Below are positions 22,046-32,597 of a stretch of 64,000 bases of DNA, piece by piece (position 1 is the first letter of the stretch; each line of letters starts with the position of its first letter). The translations under genes were made by a program, and so were the position numbers. The notes beneath the pieces are model-generated. The model was not told where the DNA came from. It worked only from the letters and a program-made list of their open reading frames with translations, and did no database searches. The stretch is from Rhynchospora pubera (lineage: Eukaryota; Streptophyta; Magnoliopsida; Poales; Cyperaceae): positions 71,215,676 through 71,279,675 of the forward strand of contig CM051460.1 of NCBI GenBank assembly GCA_028095005.1. Direction: 5' to 3'.

Positions 22046-24028
22046 ATGGCAACATTACCAGTGATTGATCTAGCTGAATTCTCAGACCAGAACCAGAGCA
22101 AGAACATGCTAGAAGCTTCCTGCTACTGGGGCTGCTTCCGCGTGATCAACCACGGCATCCCAGGACCTCTTCAGTCGCAAATGAAGGCTGCAGTTAGAGC
22201 CCTCTTCGACCTCCCTGATGACGTCAAGCTTCGCAATACTGACATCATCTATAGCAGCGGTTATTTGGCCCCCACTCTTAAGAACCCGCTTTATGAGGGG
22301 TTTGGTCTTTATGACGCCTAGTCTCAAACTGACGTGGATGCCTTTTGCTCTCTCCTTGATGCCCCAGTCCATGTCAGGTTGAATATCATGATTATGGACA
22401 AAAGATCTATTATGTCACTTTTGTTGGGTTTTCTGGTGATTAAAACTTAACCACAGAAAATTTAAATGTGTATACGCTAAACAATCTGTAATTAACATTT
22501 TTTCCAAATATATCATAATTCTTTTTTTTTTTGAGGGCTAAATATATCATAATTCTTAACACCGTCATATTTGAAAATTTTATTAACTTTCGATTCTTTA
22601 TGATGATCTTGTAAGGGAGACAATCAAGACATACGCCGAGAAATCCCATGAGGTGATTGTAAATATAGCTACGAAACTGGGAGAGAGCATGGACTTGAAA
22701 GATCAAAACTTCGGTGCTTGGCCGTGCCATTTCAGATTTAACAAGTACAATTTCGCCCAAGTGTCCGCCGGTTCCAATGGGTTGCAGATCCATACTGATG
22801 CTGTTTTCCTCACTCTGTTACAAGAAGATGAGTGTGTAGGTGGCCTGGAGATATTGGTTCCGGGATCAGATTCTTTTGTCGAGGTTGATCCATTGCCTGG
22901 TTTGCTACTTGTCAATGTTGGTGATATTGCACAGGTACATAGCATTATCTGAGATTGTTAGATACTAGTGAAGTTCAATTTGAAAACCCTACAACACAGC
23001 AACACTACTCCGACACATAAACAATTGTTTTTTTAAATTTTCAAGATAACTTCGCGAATGCTCCCTGAATGATAATTTTGATGGACTTTTAATCTTAGAA
23101 AGCCTCTTAAGATAAACTTGATTGCCACACTATCAATATTTTTTAAAAAACGAAGAAACCTCTCAAGTGGATTTTTCTAATTTTATGACAAGTTGAGACT
23201 CTGTTGCTAGGTTACCTGGTGCGGGTACGAACCGGATATGGGTACACACCTGTACGGTCAAATATTAGTGTTTATGTCATTAATTTGTATAAACTCCGAG
23301 CCTTAACTAAACAAAATTATGTTATACACATTATATTTTATAATATAATATATACCAGTAAAATATTCAAATAATATATATATATAGTCGTACCCGTACC
23401 AGAGATTTTTGAAAATTTTTGTACCGCCGTACCCGAATCATTCTGGGTACCGTACTCGTACCCGTACCCATGCAACGTAACATAGCTTTGATGCAAACTG
23501 GTCAAAAGACTTTCCTGTTTGCCTTCTATATCTGTTTCTTTCTTCCTGTATAAATGAGCCTTCTTATAAATAATTAGACTATGGTGACAGTCATTAAAGG
23601 GGAAATACACATTTTGATAATCTGAAACTTATGTTACTCTAACAATTATTTTGAATCATGATAATTATATGCATGTAAAAGCTGGAATTATTTTATAATC
23701 TATTATCTATACATTGTTTTCCTTGAACTAGTGTTATCTTGCCTCAGATTATCAAATAATTCCATCTTTTACATGAATAATGTAGGCATGGAGCAACGGT
23801 CTACTCCACAATGTGAAACACAGGGTACGATGCAAAGATGCAATACCACGGTTCTCTATTGCTCTCTTTCTACTGGCACCTAAAGATGATAAGGTGGAGG
23901 CGCCAACAGCTTTGGTCAATTCAGATCGCCCGCGTATGTACCAGACTTTCTTTTATAATGACTACCGAAAGATGCGCTTTTCAACAGGATTGTATGCTGG
24001 TGAAATCCTCTCTCAGCTGCTTATGTAA
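22046..24028 (+). pseudogene. DAO: DAO-like dioxygenase, copy 2, in-frame stop in exon 1
   Basis: Exons 22046-22377, 22616-22934 and 23786-24028 have exactly the lengths of copy 1 (332, 319, 243 nt), and all splice sites are intact. Codon 92 is TAG (22319-22321), in GLYDA-stop-SQTDVDAFC, where copies 1, 3 and 4 have Ser; a single base change from TCG would do this. The frame is open on both sides, and the triad survives (H170, D172, H229) with R239-x-S241. Ser173 after HTD is Ala and the next residue Val. Intron 2 is longest of the four (851 nt) because of a GTACCCGTACCC-rich insertion. As written, translation yields 91 aa lacking the catalytic core. It is a very young pseudogene, a null allele or a sequence error. 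Confidence 0.85.
23208..23486. mobile_element. MITE-like insertion in intron 2 of DAO copy 2
   Basis: A block beginning TAGGTTACCTGGTGCGGGTA and ending GTACCCATGCAACGTAACATA has imperfect inverted ends and many GGTACGGGTACG words. It accounts for the extra length of this intron relative to the other copies. Target duplication not resolved. Confidence 0.45.
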
Positions 24029-24857
24029 CTGTGACAATTATAATATATGCATGAAAAAAGTCCACATATGTCACGAGCTGGAATTAGTTGTAATAATAGC
24101 CCTTTGAAGGATCCAGGATTGTAAATAAATAGAAGGGGTTAGAATTGGGAGAAATAAGAGAGAATTCAATAGGTATTGGAATGTTTCTATTCACATGGTA
24201 GCGCTACACTACACAAAGGTCTTGTTATCGTTAGATCAGTGGAGAGTTCTCTTGCTCATGTTTTTATCTTTCCCCCCCTTCTTAAAGTGATAATAGTATA
24301 TTATGGTCCTATTTTTGGTTAATTTAATGTCAAAAACAAAGTAATATAATTTAAATTTCCCTAAAAAATAATTTATTTTTCATGATTGTGAAATAACTTA
24401 GATGTTAATATATTCATCATATGTTCAATATAAAAATAAAAAAGATTGATTACCCAAGAAGAATAATATAACTTTTCTGAACGCTACAATTAATAAAAGA
24501 AAAAAATCTTCCATGAGCAAAAAAATCTAATTGAACTTGTACCTCGACAACTTTTCACTTTCTTTTCTCTTCCACAAAGGTGCACAAGCTTTATCATGTT
24601 CTTCTGCACAGGTTAAAAATTAATCACTTTAAGTATTTTTGAAAGTGATGTAAAAAAAAATTAGTAAGATGGTAGAAATTTTTTTTAAATTTCTAAGCCT
24701 TGAAAAATACGCAAATTAGATACCAGCGTGAGAGCGATGTGATTTGTGAGTTCGAAATACACACTTCAGTATAAAAGTGTGTCATAAAATCGCATTAGTA
24801 ATTACATCTTAAATGATTTCCTTTCGTGTTCAATTTAGTATCTCTTGTGGGCAAAAA
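24029..24857. other. 3' flank of DAO copy 2
   Basis: Begins with the DAO 3' UTR pattern (TATGCATGAAAAAAGTCC, then GAGCTGGAATTAG). At 24535-24600, AACTTGTACCTCGACAAC and CACAAGCTTTATC match 46295-46365, a gene-less copy elsewhere in the window. AT-rich afterwards; no gene seen. Confidence 0.55.
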
Positions 24858-24866
24858 GAGGATAAC

Positions 24867-26659
24867 CCGTAATTTTTTTAATAAACAAATCTGAAAAAGA
24901 AAATTTAACGGTAAACATTAGATTTTCAGATTTTGAGCAATAAATATGGCAGAGCGCCATGTCAGTAGCGTGTCAGTCGCGCTCCTACAGCGGCGCCGGT
25001 GCCATTGGCGCGGGTATGCAGACGCCAGACGCCGGTTCCTCTAGCGCTGTTGGAAGTTGTGGCGCCAGGCCCTCTGGCGTGTGGAATTTGTAGAGGCACC
25101 TTTTTCTTTGTCGCTGGTACATCATATAAATACACCTATTTTGTTGCAGAAAATGACAATGGCAGTGACGTAGGTCTAATTGCTTTAATTCCATGACCCT
25201 CTTTTAACCGGGTCGAGATTTTATCGTATAAATTGGGCGCATCAAAGAAATAATAACAGTCGCAATTGGTATAATCGTATTATCCTCTTCTCAAGCTTTT
25301 CATTATTGATGTACAGAATAATGAAATCCATGTGGTGGATCGCTGGGTCTGATGGTGGTGGTTGTTCAATTAGAAGAGGGGATCGAGAGGAGGGTCTGTT
25401 GGGAACATGTTATGTTCCGACTATGTTCGAGGGAGAGAAGAAGTCAAGGAGATAAATCTGATCCAGTCTCATTTTTTTTTTAATTCAAATCATTAAATCT
25501 GATCGAATTGGATGATCCAGATTTTATAGTTAATAAAGGAGCCAATGACAATGAGTAATTCTTATCTAGGTTTATCAATACTTCTACCGCGCCCCACGCG
25601 GCCACGCCCCCACCCCACTAGTGAAGTGTGTTAATTATTATTTATAGAAGGGATATGCGTTAATTATTATTTGAACCATATGATTAGAAGCTATAGATGT
25701 TTAAAGTCTATTTATGGTGCATCTCAATATTACCATCCCAAATTTTTAAATACATTCGTTTCGTTTTTTTTTTTAACTCTTAATTGTTCAAAATTTATAA
25801 CTTGCAATTAGAACTAAGAGTAACTATGTAATAGAGAATGTTATTTTTGCAAACGTATAACAAATTATGGCATTTCCAAACAATCTATTCATAACCTACT
25901 TTGTATCGTTTCTATTGTATGTGATAAAATTACCAATAAAAATCTCCAAATTAATCGTTTAACAATATATTGAAAAACTTAAGAAAATACTCTTTAAATA
26001 ATTTATTATGGGAACAAAAAAAATGTACTGCGAATATTATATTTAATTAACAAAAATTGTAACTACGTTTAGACAAAAACTAAATGCTCTCATGAATAAA
26101 AAAAATTATAATACAAATTAAAATACTTTTATCCTTGGCTCTTCTACTTGCAAAATTATTTCACAACTGGAAAATCTGAACCATTCGATTTTGGTCAGTT
26201 GGAATATTGTTTTTTTTAAAAAGGAAATGAACAGGTCCATTGGGTCCTTTCTTCTTCAGTTCTTCTCCCCTCAAAACTCGCTCCTAATAAACCCTTGTTT
26301 TCCCATTCGATCCCCTCTTTTAATTGAACAATCACTAGCATATCTAGCAATCCACCGAATAGATTTCATCATTCTAGACATCAATAGAAAGCTTGAGCAG
26401 AGGAGAATACGATTTATAAATTTCAACTGTTATTGTGTCTTTCACGCATCTAATTTCCCCACGCCAAAGGGCCTAGCACCACAACTTCCAACCGCGCTAG
26501 AAGGATTGGCGCCGTCTTCATACACACGTCAATGGCACCGGTGCCGCCGCCGGAGCGCCATTGACATGGTGCTCTGTCATGTTTATTGCTCAAAATCTGA
26601 AAATCCTATGTGCACTGTTAAATTTTCTTTTTCAGATTTGTTTATTAAAAAATTTACGG
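24867..26659. mobile_element. Mutator-like element with long TIRs (MULE B)
   Basis: The left arm from CCGTAATTTTTTTAATAAAC is mirrored by the right arm ending GTTTATTAAAAAATTTACGG. Inverted similarity extends about 500-650 bp inward: GCGCCGGTGCCATTG against CAATGGCACCGGTGCCG, and GTTGGAAGTTGTGGCGCCAGG against its mirror near 26475. Flanks GAGGATAAC (24858-24866) and GAGGATAAT (26660-26668) form a 9-bp target duplication with one mismatch, diagnostic of Mutator-type elements. The 1793-bp element has no transposase frame; open frames in the arms (24999, 26191) are mirror images of non-coding TIR. Confidence 0.8.
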
Positions 26660-26680
26660 GAGGATAATGCTTCCTCAGAT

Positions 26681-26870
26681 ATCTAGTGGTGTTGAATAAG
26701 AACAAAAATAAGAACAAATTTGTTCTGTTCTTATTCTTATTTTAGTTCTATGTTTTTGTTGGAACAAGAACAAAATTTATTTTGTTCTTATTCTTCTTGT
26801 TCTAAAGAATGACAAATAAAAAATAACTTGTTCTTATTCTATAGACTTCCAAACATACCGGATACCCCTA
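26681..26870. mobile_element. MITE-like insertion splitting a duplicated promoter
   Basis: CCTCAGATATCTA (26673) is separated from ATGTCAGTTACCTC (26871) by about 190 bp rich in AAGAACAAAA and TTTGTTCTTATTC inverted words. In the intact copy at 27733 the two halves are joined (CCTCAGATATCTAATGTCAG). The joined copy defines the empty site, so this is an insertion; the class is not clear. Confidence 0.55.
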
Positions 26871-27731
26871 ATGTCAGTTACCTCATTTTTGAAAAGCTAG
26901 ACAAAGCGAAACTGAATAGCTATATATAACTCTCTCCACTTAATTGATTGGTGTGGCGTGGATGGGGAAGTGATTCGGACACCCCTCGGTTTAGTCTGGT
27001 CACCCTAATAAAAATTTTCAGACAAAATTACCCCTAGCTAATATTTAATATTTACTAATACGGAAAGTTTCTATTAAAAAATAAAAAGTGACCCGCACGG
27101 CCATTGACCACCACCATTTGTAAACAAAAAGATTAGAAAATAGTGCAGCCAGAGGTTGCACATAAAAAAATGTTAAGCTCGATTTTCTCATTAAATATTG
27201 AAACTCTGAAAAATAAGTAAATATTATTAAGCAATATTTAGTTTTTCAAGGAAAATCAGAAAGGGATAAAATTAAACGAGGTACTACAAATTAAATTCAA
27301 AACTTGAGAAAGGAAAAATTTAACTTCGTAATCGTTTCCTCCTCCAGCAGTCCACTTTATTCTGGATTTTGCCTTGCATGTGCTTTTTTTCTCTACATCT
27401 CAGTCCAAACAAAAACAAACAGATGCACCCAAACTCACCTAATACACTCGCCGCTTCCAACCAAGCACTGTTAAGAGAGGAAATTGGTGATTTCATTAGG
27501 TCGCACACGTAATCTTCAGAATCCAAAAGAAAAATAGTAGGAACTACAACAGTCAAGTGTCGTCAATTCTATTTCTCTTTTGGAATAGAGGAAATAATGT
27601 TTTCGACGATTATTATTTATTTTTTTTTGACAATTCATTACAAAAACAATTAATGCTTCTCAAATCAAAGTCAAGTGTTGTCAATTCTATTTCACTTTTG
27701 AAAAGGAACTTCCCAAAATTCTCCTAGTGGC
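26871..27731. promoter_or_regulatory. Extra promoter-like copy and spacer upstream of DAO copy 3
   Basis: 26871-26955 repeats the proximal promoter of copy 3: TTTTTGAAAAGC, GACAAAG, AAACTGAA, then AGCTATATATAACTCTCTCC with the TATA core. About 870 bp of AT-rich spacer (26956-27731) separates the two. No coding sequence follows the extra promoter before the true one. Confidence 0.55.
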
Positions 27732-27978
27732 AAATAGAGTCCTCAGATATCTAATGTCAGTTAAATAATTTTTGAAAAGCGACAAAGGGAAAACTGAAGA
27801 GCTATATATAACTCTCTCCAATTGATCGGTGAACTATATTACTGGAATGAAGAGTTACCAATTATAGCAATCAATCTTCATTCTTACCCGTTCTTACCTA
27901 TTGTTCTCCGAGTAAAAAAAAAAAAAAAAGAGAGTTAAAAATAGTAAGAAACAGGTAGGGGGTGGCCAAGGGGAGATC
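27732..27978 (+). promoter_or_regulatory. Core promoter and leader of DAO copy 3
   Basis: GCTATATATAACTCTCTCC (TATA core at 27803) lies about 175 bp before the ATG. The upstream 100 bp is duplicated at 26871. A poly-A run (about 27915) and GGGGGTGGCCAAGGGGAG precede the ATG at 27979. Confidence 0.6.
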
Positions 27979-29904
27979 ATGGCAACATTACCAGTGATTG
28001 ATCTAGCTGAATTTTCAGACCAGAATCAGAGGAAGAACATGCTAGAAGCTTCCCGCTACTGGGGCTGCTTCCGAGTGATTAACCACAGTTTTCCTGTAGA
28101 TCTGCAGTCCCAAATGAAGGCTGCTGTAACTGCCCTCTTCGACCTCCCTGCTGATATCAAGCGTCGCAATGCCGATGCCAACCTTTGCACCAGCGGTTAT
28201 GTGGTTTCCACTCCTGAGAACCCGCTTTACGAGGGGTTTGGCGTTTATGACGCCTCATCTTTAAATGACGTGGATGCCTTCTGCTCTCTCCTTGATACAC
28301 CAATCCATGTTAGGTATATACGACTTAAATTACAACTTAAAAACTAGTAAATTGTGCTCAAATAATTAATTGGGGATTTGTATGATTATTAGTCAAGATT
28401 TGTATTATTTTTCTGTTTCCAGTGAAAGCATCAAACCACAGGCAATTGAAATGTATATACCAAACATTTGTAATTATTTTCTTTAGAATATTTCCAAACA
28501 TCTGTAGTTGAAACTTGAAAGTTAAAACTTTCAAATTTATCCTAAAATAACAGTGTATTAAAAAGATCTGTATTCCTTTTTCTGTTTTCAGTGAAAGCAT
28601 CATCCTTCTTTTTTCACCATTAATTTGGTTTTTCTTTGTAATTGATGTAAATATCTTTTTTTTTATTAATAGAAATTTCCTGTCGGTGTGGTGCTTTGCC
28701 ACCCGACCCTCAAAAAAAAAAAAAAAGAAAGCATCAAAACACAGGCAATTGAAATGTATATACCAAACATCTGTAGTTTTTTTCTTTAGAATATTTCCCA
28801 ACATCTGTAGTCAAAACTTTCAAATTTATCCTAAAATAACAGTGTATTGGAAAGTTTTTAACTTTCTATTGCTTACGAAATTGTAAGGGAGACAATCAAG
28901 ACATATGCTCAAAAATCCCGTGAGCTGATTGTAGATATAGCCATGAAACTGGGGGAGATGATGGGCTTGAAAGATCAAAACTTCGGTGCATGGCCGTGCC
29001 ATTTCAGATTTAACAAGTACAATTTTACACAAGATTCTGTTGGTTCCCATGGGGTGCAGATCCATACAGATTCAGGTTTCCTCACTCTGTTAAAAGAAGA
29101 TGAGTGTGTGGGTGGCCTGGAGATATTGGATCCTGTTTCGGGTTCTTTTATTGAGGTTGACCCATTGCCAGGTTCCTTCCTTGTCAATTTTGGTGATGTT
29201 GCTAAGGTATTTATTTTTTTTCCATTGCAATCTTGTATATTTGAAAAAATTGTATTATCCGGAATTGCTAGATTGTAGATAACTAGATACTAGTGAAGTC
29301 CAATTTGGAAACCCTACAACATTTTCACAAGCTAGGTGGATTTTACTTTTATTTATGAAAAGTTGGGACTATGTTGAAAACTGGCAAAATTAAAGACTTT
29401 CATCTTTCCTTCCAGTATATATGTTTCTTCCTTGTTGTATAAATGAGCCTTCTATTGAGTTAGTAACATTTACAGACTTGGAACAGCAATTAAAAGGAAG
29501 CATCATTTTGATGTATGAACATATGTCGCTGTTAGCCTGAAATTGTTTAAATAAAGAAAGAAGTAGATGTGAAGATGCTCACAACTGGTGGCCAACTAAT
29601 TTTTCTGCAGGTATACTGTTAGCCATTCCAGCTAACTTTCTTTCACAAGTAATTAATGTAGGCATGGAGTAATGGCATACTCTGCAATGTGAAGCACAGG
29701 GTCATATGCAAGGCTGCAATACCACGCTTTTCTGTTGCCCTCTTTCTGTTGGCACCCAAGGATGACAAGGTGGAGTCGCCGCCAGCTTTGATCGATTCAG
29801 ATCACCCTCGAATGTACCAAACTTTCACTTATGATGACTACCGGAAGTTGTGCTTTTCGACAGAACTGCATGGTGGTGAAGCCCTCTCTCTGCTACTCAT
29901 GTAA
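27979..29904 (+). CDS. DAO: DAO-like 2-oxoglutarate/Fe(II) dioxygenase, copy 3
   Basis: Exons 27979-28313, 28888-29206 and 29662-29904 (335+319+243 nt) encode 298 aa; exon 1 has one extra codon in a rearranged stretch (ADANLCTSGYVV). All splice sites are GT-AG. The triad is intact at H171, D173 and H230, with R240-x-S242 (RFSVA). Two differences stand out: the normally invariant NHG motif of plant dioxygenases reads NHS (INHSFPVDL), and TLLQEDE is TLLKEDE. Intron 1 (574 nt) holds an internal duplication. The family role is auxin or IAA-conjugate oxidation; the altered N-terminal loop may mean changed specificity or relaxed constraint. Its promoter is duplicated upstream. Confidence 0.88.
28424..28855. 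repeat. Direct duplication inside intron 1 of DAO copy 3
   Basis: AAAGCATCAAACCACAGGC (about 28425) to AACAGTGTATT (28557) is repeated from AAAGCATCAAAACACAGGC (about 28729) to AACAGTGTATT (28847), a spacing of about 305 bp. Between the copies is a piece ending in CCCGACCCTC and a long poly-A run (28713-28725). The duplication explains why this intron is twice as long as in the other copies. Confidence 0.7.
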
Positions 29905-30165
29905 CTACAACAGTTGTGATGATAACGTTATGCATGAAAAATGTCCATGATGCAAAAGGCAGTAATTACTTTATAATAATGACCCATTGAGTTGGTATTC
30001 GCATATGTATAAAGGACTTGTTTGTCAAATTAAGAAATAGTACAGTAATAATCTATCACATAGTTAAAGCGTAGTAGTGGTACAATTTCTAATTTGAGGC
30101 TGTTGATTTATACTGCATCTGAAATAATAATAATATGGGGCTTGTAGCCTACGGGCTTCTTATCT

Positions 30166-30246
<81 letters not shown>

Positions 30247-30464
30247 GGGGCTTGTAAGTGTTAGAATAATTAAATTAAGAATTCTCTCTTTTCCTTTTTC
30301 TTCATTCCTCTTCCTACATAATAATTTGAGAATAGTTAATTTTCTGTAGTGTAACTAATATGTTAAAATATATATTTATTTTTCAAAAGAGCAAACAATT
30401 TTTTTTTTTTGTAAGTTGTAATTTCTTTTATTTCTCAAGACAACTTTCACAGCGGGAGACATTT
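29905..30464. other. 3' flank of DAO copy 3
   Basis: Starts with the shared DAO 3' UTR pattern (TTATGCATGAAAAATGTCCA) and carries the (TA)n tract described separately. ATGGGGCTTGTA occurs on both sides of that tract (about 30134 and 30244). No gene seen. Confidence 0.5.
30167..30242. repeat. (TA)n microsatellite
   Basis: About 75 bp of uninterrupted TA dinucleotides. Confidence 0.97.
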
Positions 30465-31640
30465 TCTACAGTTTTTTTTGCTGATGTCATCATTACGTCA
30501 GCGATTACTCATCTCCATTTCACAAATCAATGGACTCCTCCATTTCTAAATTTTCGATTAAATAAAGTTTAGTTTTTAAATTGTTTAGTTGCCTTTAAAA
30601 ATTCATTTGGTTATAAAAATTTATGTCCGAGCTGAAAGAATTATAAAAGATTTAGAGATATTAATCTGCATAAGAATTTTTTTAATTGTTTGGAGCCGTT
30701 GAAAAAATCATTTGACTATGAAATTTTATGTACTTACTCATTGATATATGAAGAATTTACTGATGTAAAATTTTATATTATAGAATTATATAATATTTTA
30801 AATAATTTTCTGAATCTTATCAAATTGAATCTCCGAAATTTCATAAATGTCATTAGTTTTTTAATTAAATTTTATATGAATGATTCCAAAATTATAACAA
30901 ATCCAATCATGCCAAAGAACTATTTTAATCTATCATATAATTTTTTTTTGTGAAATATGGAATATGTGATACTTTTTAAATTATTTGAATGACATTTTTT
31001 AATTCAGTTGGCCATAAAATTTTTTATCCTTCATCAGAAAAATATGAAATACCCAGTAATATAAAACTTTTTAATTATAGAGTTATAAAATATTTTCTTC
31101 GAATTCCAAAAATCTGATAATGTAATCCTATTATTTCAGGAATATAATTCTGTTTTATTGTTTCCAAGCCTTTCAAAAATTTGTTGATGTGTAAAATTTT
31201 TGTATACATAATAACAAAAATATATAAAAAAAAATCTAATGGTACGAACTTTTCTAAATTTTGTACTTTTGCAACAAAACAAATAAAAATTTAATTTTGA
31301 AAAATTTAAATTTTCAAAATTTAAATTGTAGATCAAAGTTGAAAATTTAGAATTTTTTAAATTTAGAAATTTGGAAATATAAAATTGAAAAGTTAAAATT
31401 TTAAAAATCTAAAATTTTAAAAATCATTTCTTGTCAATAAGTTTTTTCATTTCTTATTGATTTAATCTAATGAGGATAATTTGGACATTTTTAAGTTGTT
31501 AGAGTGACATTTTTCTAATTAAATTTGAATATCTTTTGACCAAAATTAATGGCATAAATTAATTTTAGTCATTTTATAGTGATATAAAAATAATTTACAA
31601 TTAAAAAATTATATATCTCTAATTATCAAATTTTCATTTT
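30465..31640 (+). mobile_element. AT-rich non-coding element related to 50541-51700
   Basis: Begins TTTTCTACAGTTTTTTTTGC followed by TGATGTCATCA, as in the element at 50541. The two share ordered blocks: CATCTCCATTT, CTCCATTT.TAAA, ATTTTATGTACTTACTCA, ATATATGAAGAATTTA and TATTTTAAATAATTTTCT. No reading frame of interest. No Helitron-type 3' hairpin is seen here, so this copy may be truncated. Confidence 0.5.
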
Positions 31641-31789
31641 GATATCTACGGCGCTGTGAATGGTGACAAATTTCCTCAGCCGGCATCGCGTTCTAACTAT
31701 GTCACGGATCTTTGGAATCCATTTTACCAACGGACGGTGCCATTAATCATACAGCGTCTTACGCCTAACAAAATGTACTACTTCGTTAT
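31641..31789. other. Unique spacer
   Basis: More GC-rich than its surroundings (CTACGGCGCTGTGAATGG, CAGCGTCTTACGCC). No feature recognised; a 62-codon frame from 31656 runs into the MITE. Confidence 0.4.
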
Positions 31790-31966
31790 GGGCTGTTTGG
31801 ATCGCTTAGGAATTTGGGAAATTTGGAGAATTTCATATTCCTAGACATAAATTTATTGGGAAGTGTGTAACTTTGTGAAGAGTTTAGATTGTTTACAATA
31901 AATTTATACCTAGGAATATGAAATTCTCCAAATTCCTCAAATTCCAACTTCCATCCAAACGACCCC
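31790..31966. mobile_element. MITE, family A copy 3 with different arms
   Basis: Ends GGGCTGTTTGGAT and ATCCAAACGACCCC match family A, and the centre AAGTGTGTAACTTTGTGAAG is nearly identical to copies 1 and 2. The arms are unrelated to theirs: GGAATTTGGGAAATTTGGAG pairs with CTCCAAATTCCTCAAATTCC, and CATATTCCTAG with CTAGGAATATG. Core and tips are shared while both arms have been replaced by another self-complementary pair. No clear target duplication. Confidence 0.65.
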
Positions 31967-32179
31967 TACATTTTTTTTTTTTTTTGAAAAGAAAAGTAAG
32001 GGCTACGTCATAAGTGTGTTACATTAGAAGTACTTAAGTTTACATTGTTACATCTTATACGATTTTGTTTATGCAAAAAAAGTGTCCTTGTGCTTCCCAT
32101 GTAACATCCATTGCCTTATCTTCGTGCCAAGCAACATATATCTATTTTGCATAATTTAATTTCTAATTTCCTCTAAATT

Positions 32180-32588
32180 TCCAGTTTCGGGAAAAGCGTA
32201 GTAGGCAAATAAATTGAGATCCGCTGCCGCGCGACACATGGTGTAGCGCGGTATTTTGACCGTCTGATCAAAATTCAATAGACAAGGGAGCCCCGTGCAT
32301 GTAATCTAAATTGATAGGCCCGTAAAAAAATGAACCGTCCGATCAAAATCAGACGGCTCGTACGTGCGCTATGTCCCGCGCTACAGCGAATCCGGATCGT
32401 AGACAAATTGCCCACAATCACTGCCGGAAATGAAGAGCTTTGTTGCGTGTCCAATTTTACAATTACTCCATTTGAATATGTCAAAAAGAGATTGTCCTGT
32501 CTAATCAGGTAGATCGGCATGTGGAACTGTGGATTGACTCTGACATAAAAACTCTCCGATCCTATGCATGACTGGAGAGGTGACATAA
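32180..32588. promoter_or_regulatory. Conserved upstream block of DAO copy 4
   Basis: ATCGTAGACAAATTGC (32395) through AAAAACTCTCCGATCC and ATGCATGA (about 32570) parallels 21286-21440 upstream of copy 2, so this is part of the duplicated gene unit. Before it is a GC-rich patch with inverted words (GCCGCGCGACAC near 32226; CCGTCCGATC / CAGACGGC near 32335-32356). The MULE at 32598 now separates this block from the gene. Confidence 0.45.
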
Positions 32589-32597
32589 CCTTATCTT

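Noticed and set aside
24985..25196. Open frames on both strands at 24985-25196
   Set aside because: They lie in the GC-patterned TIR of MULE B and are mirrored at 26450-26580; no codon signature.
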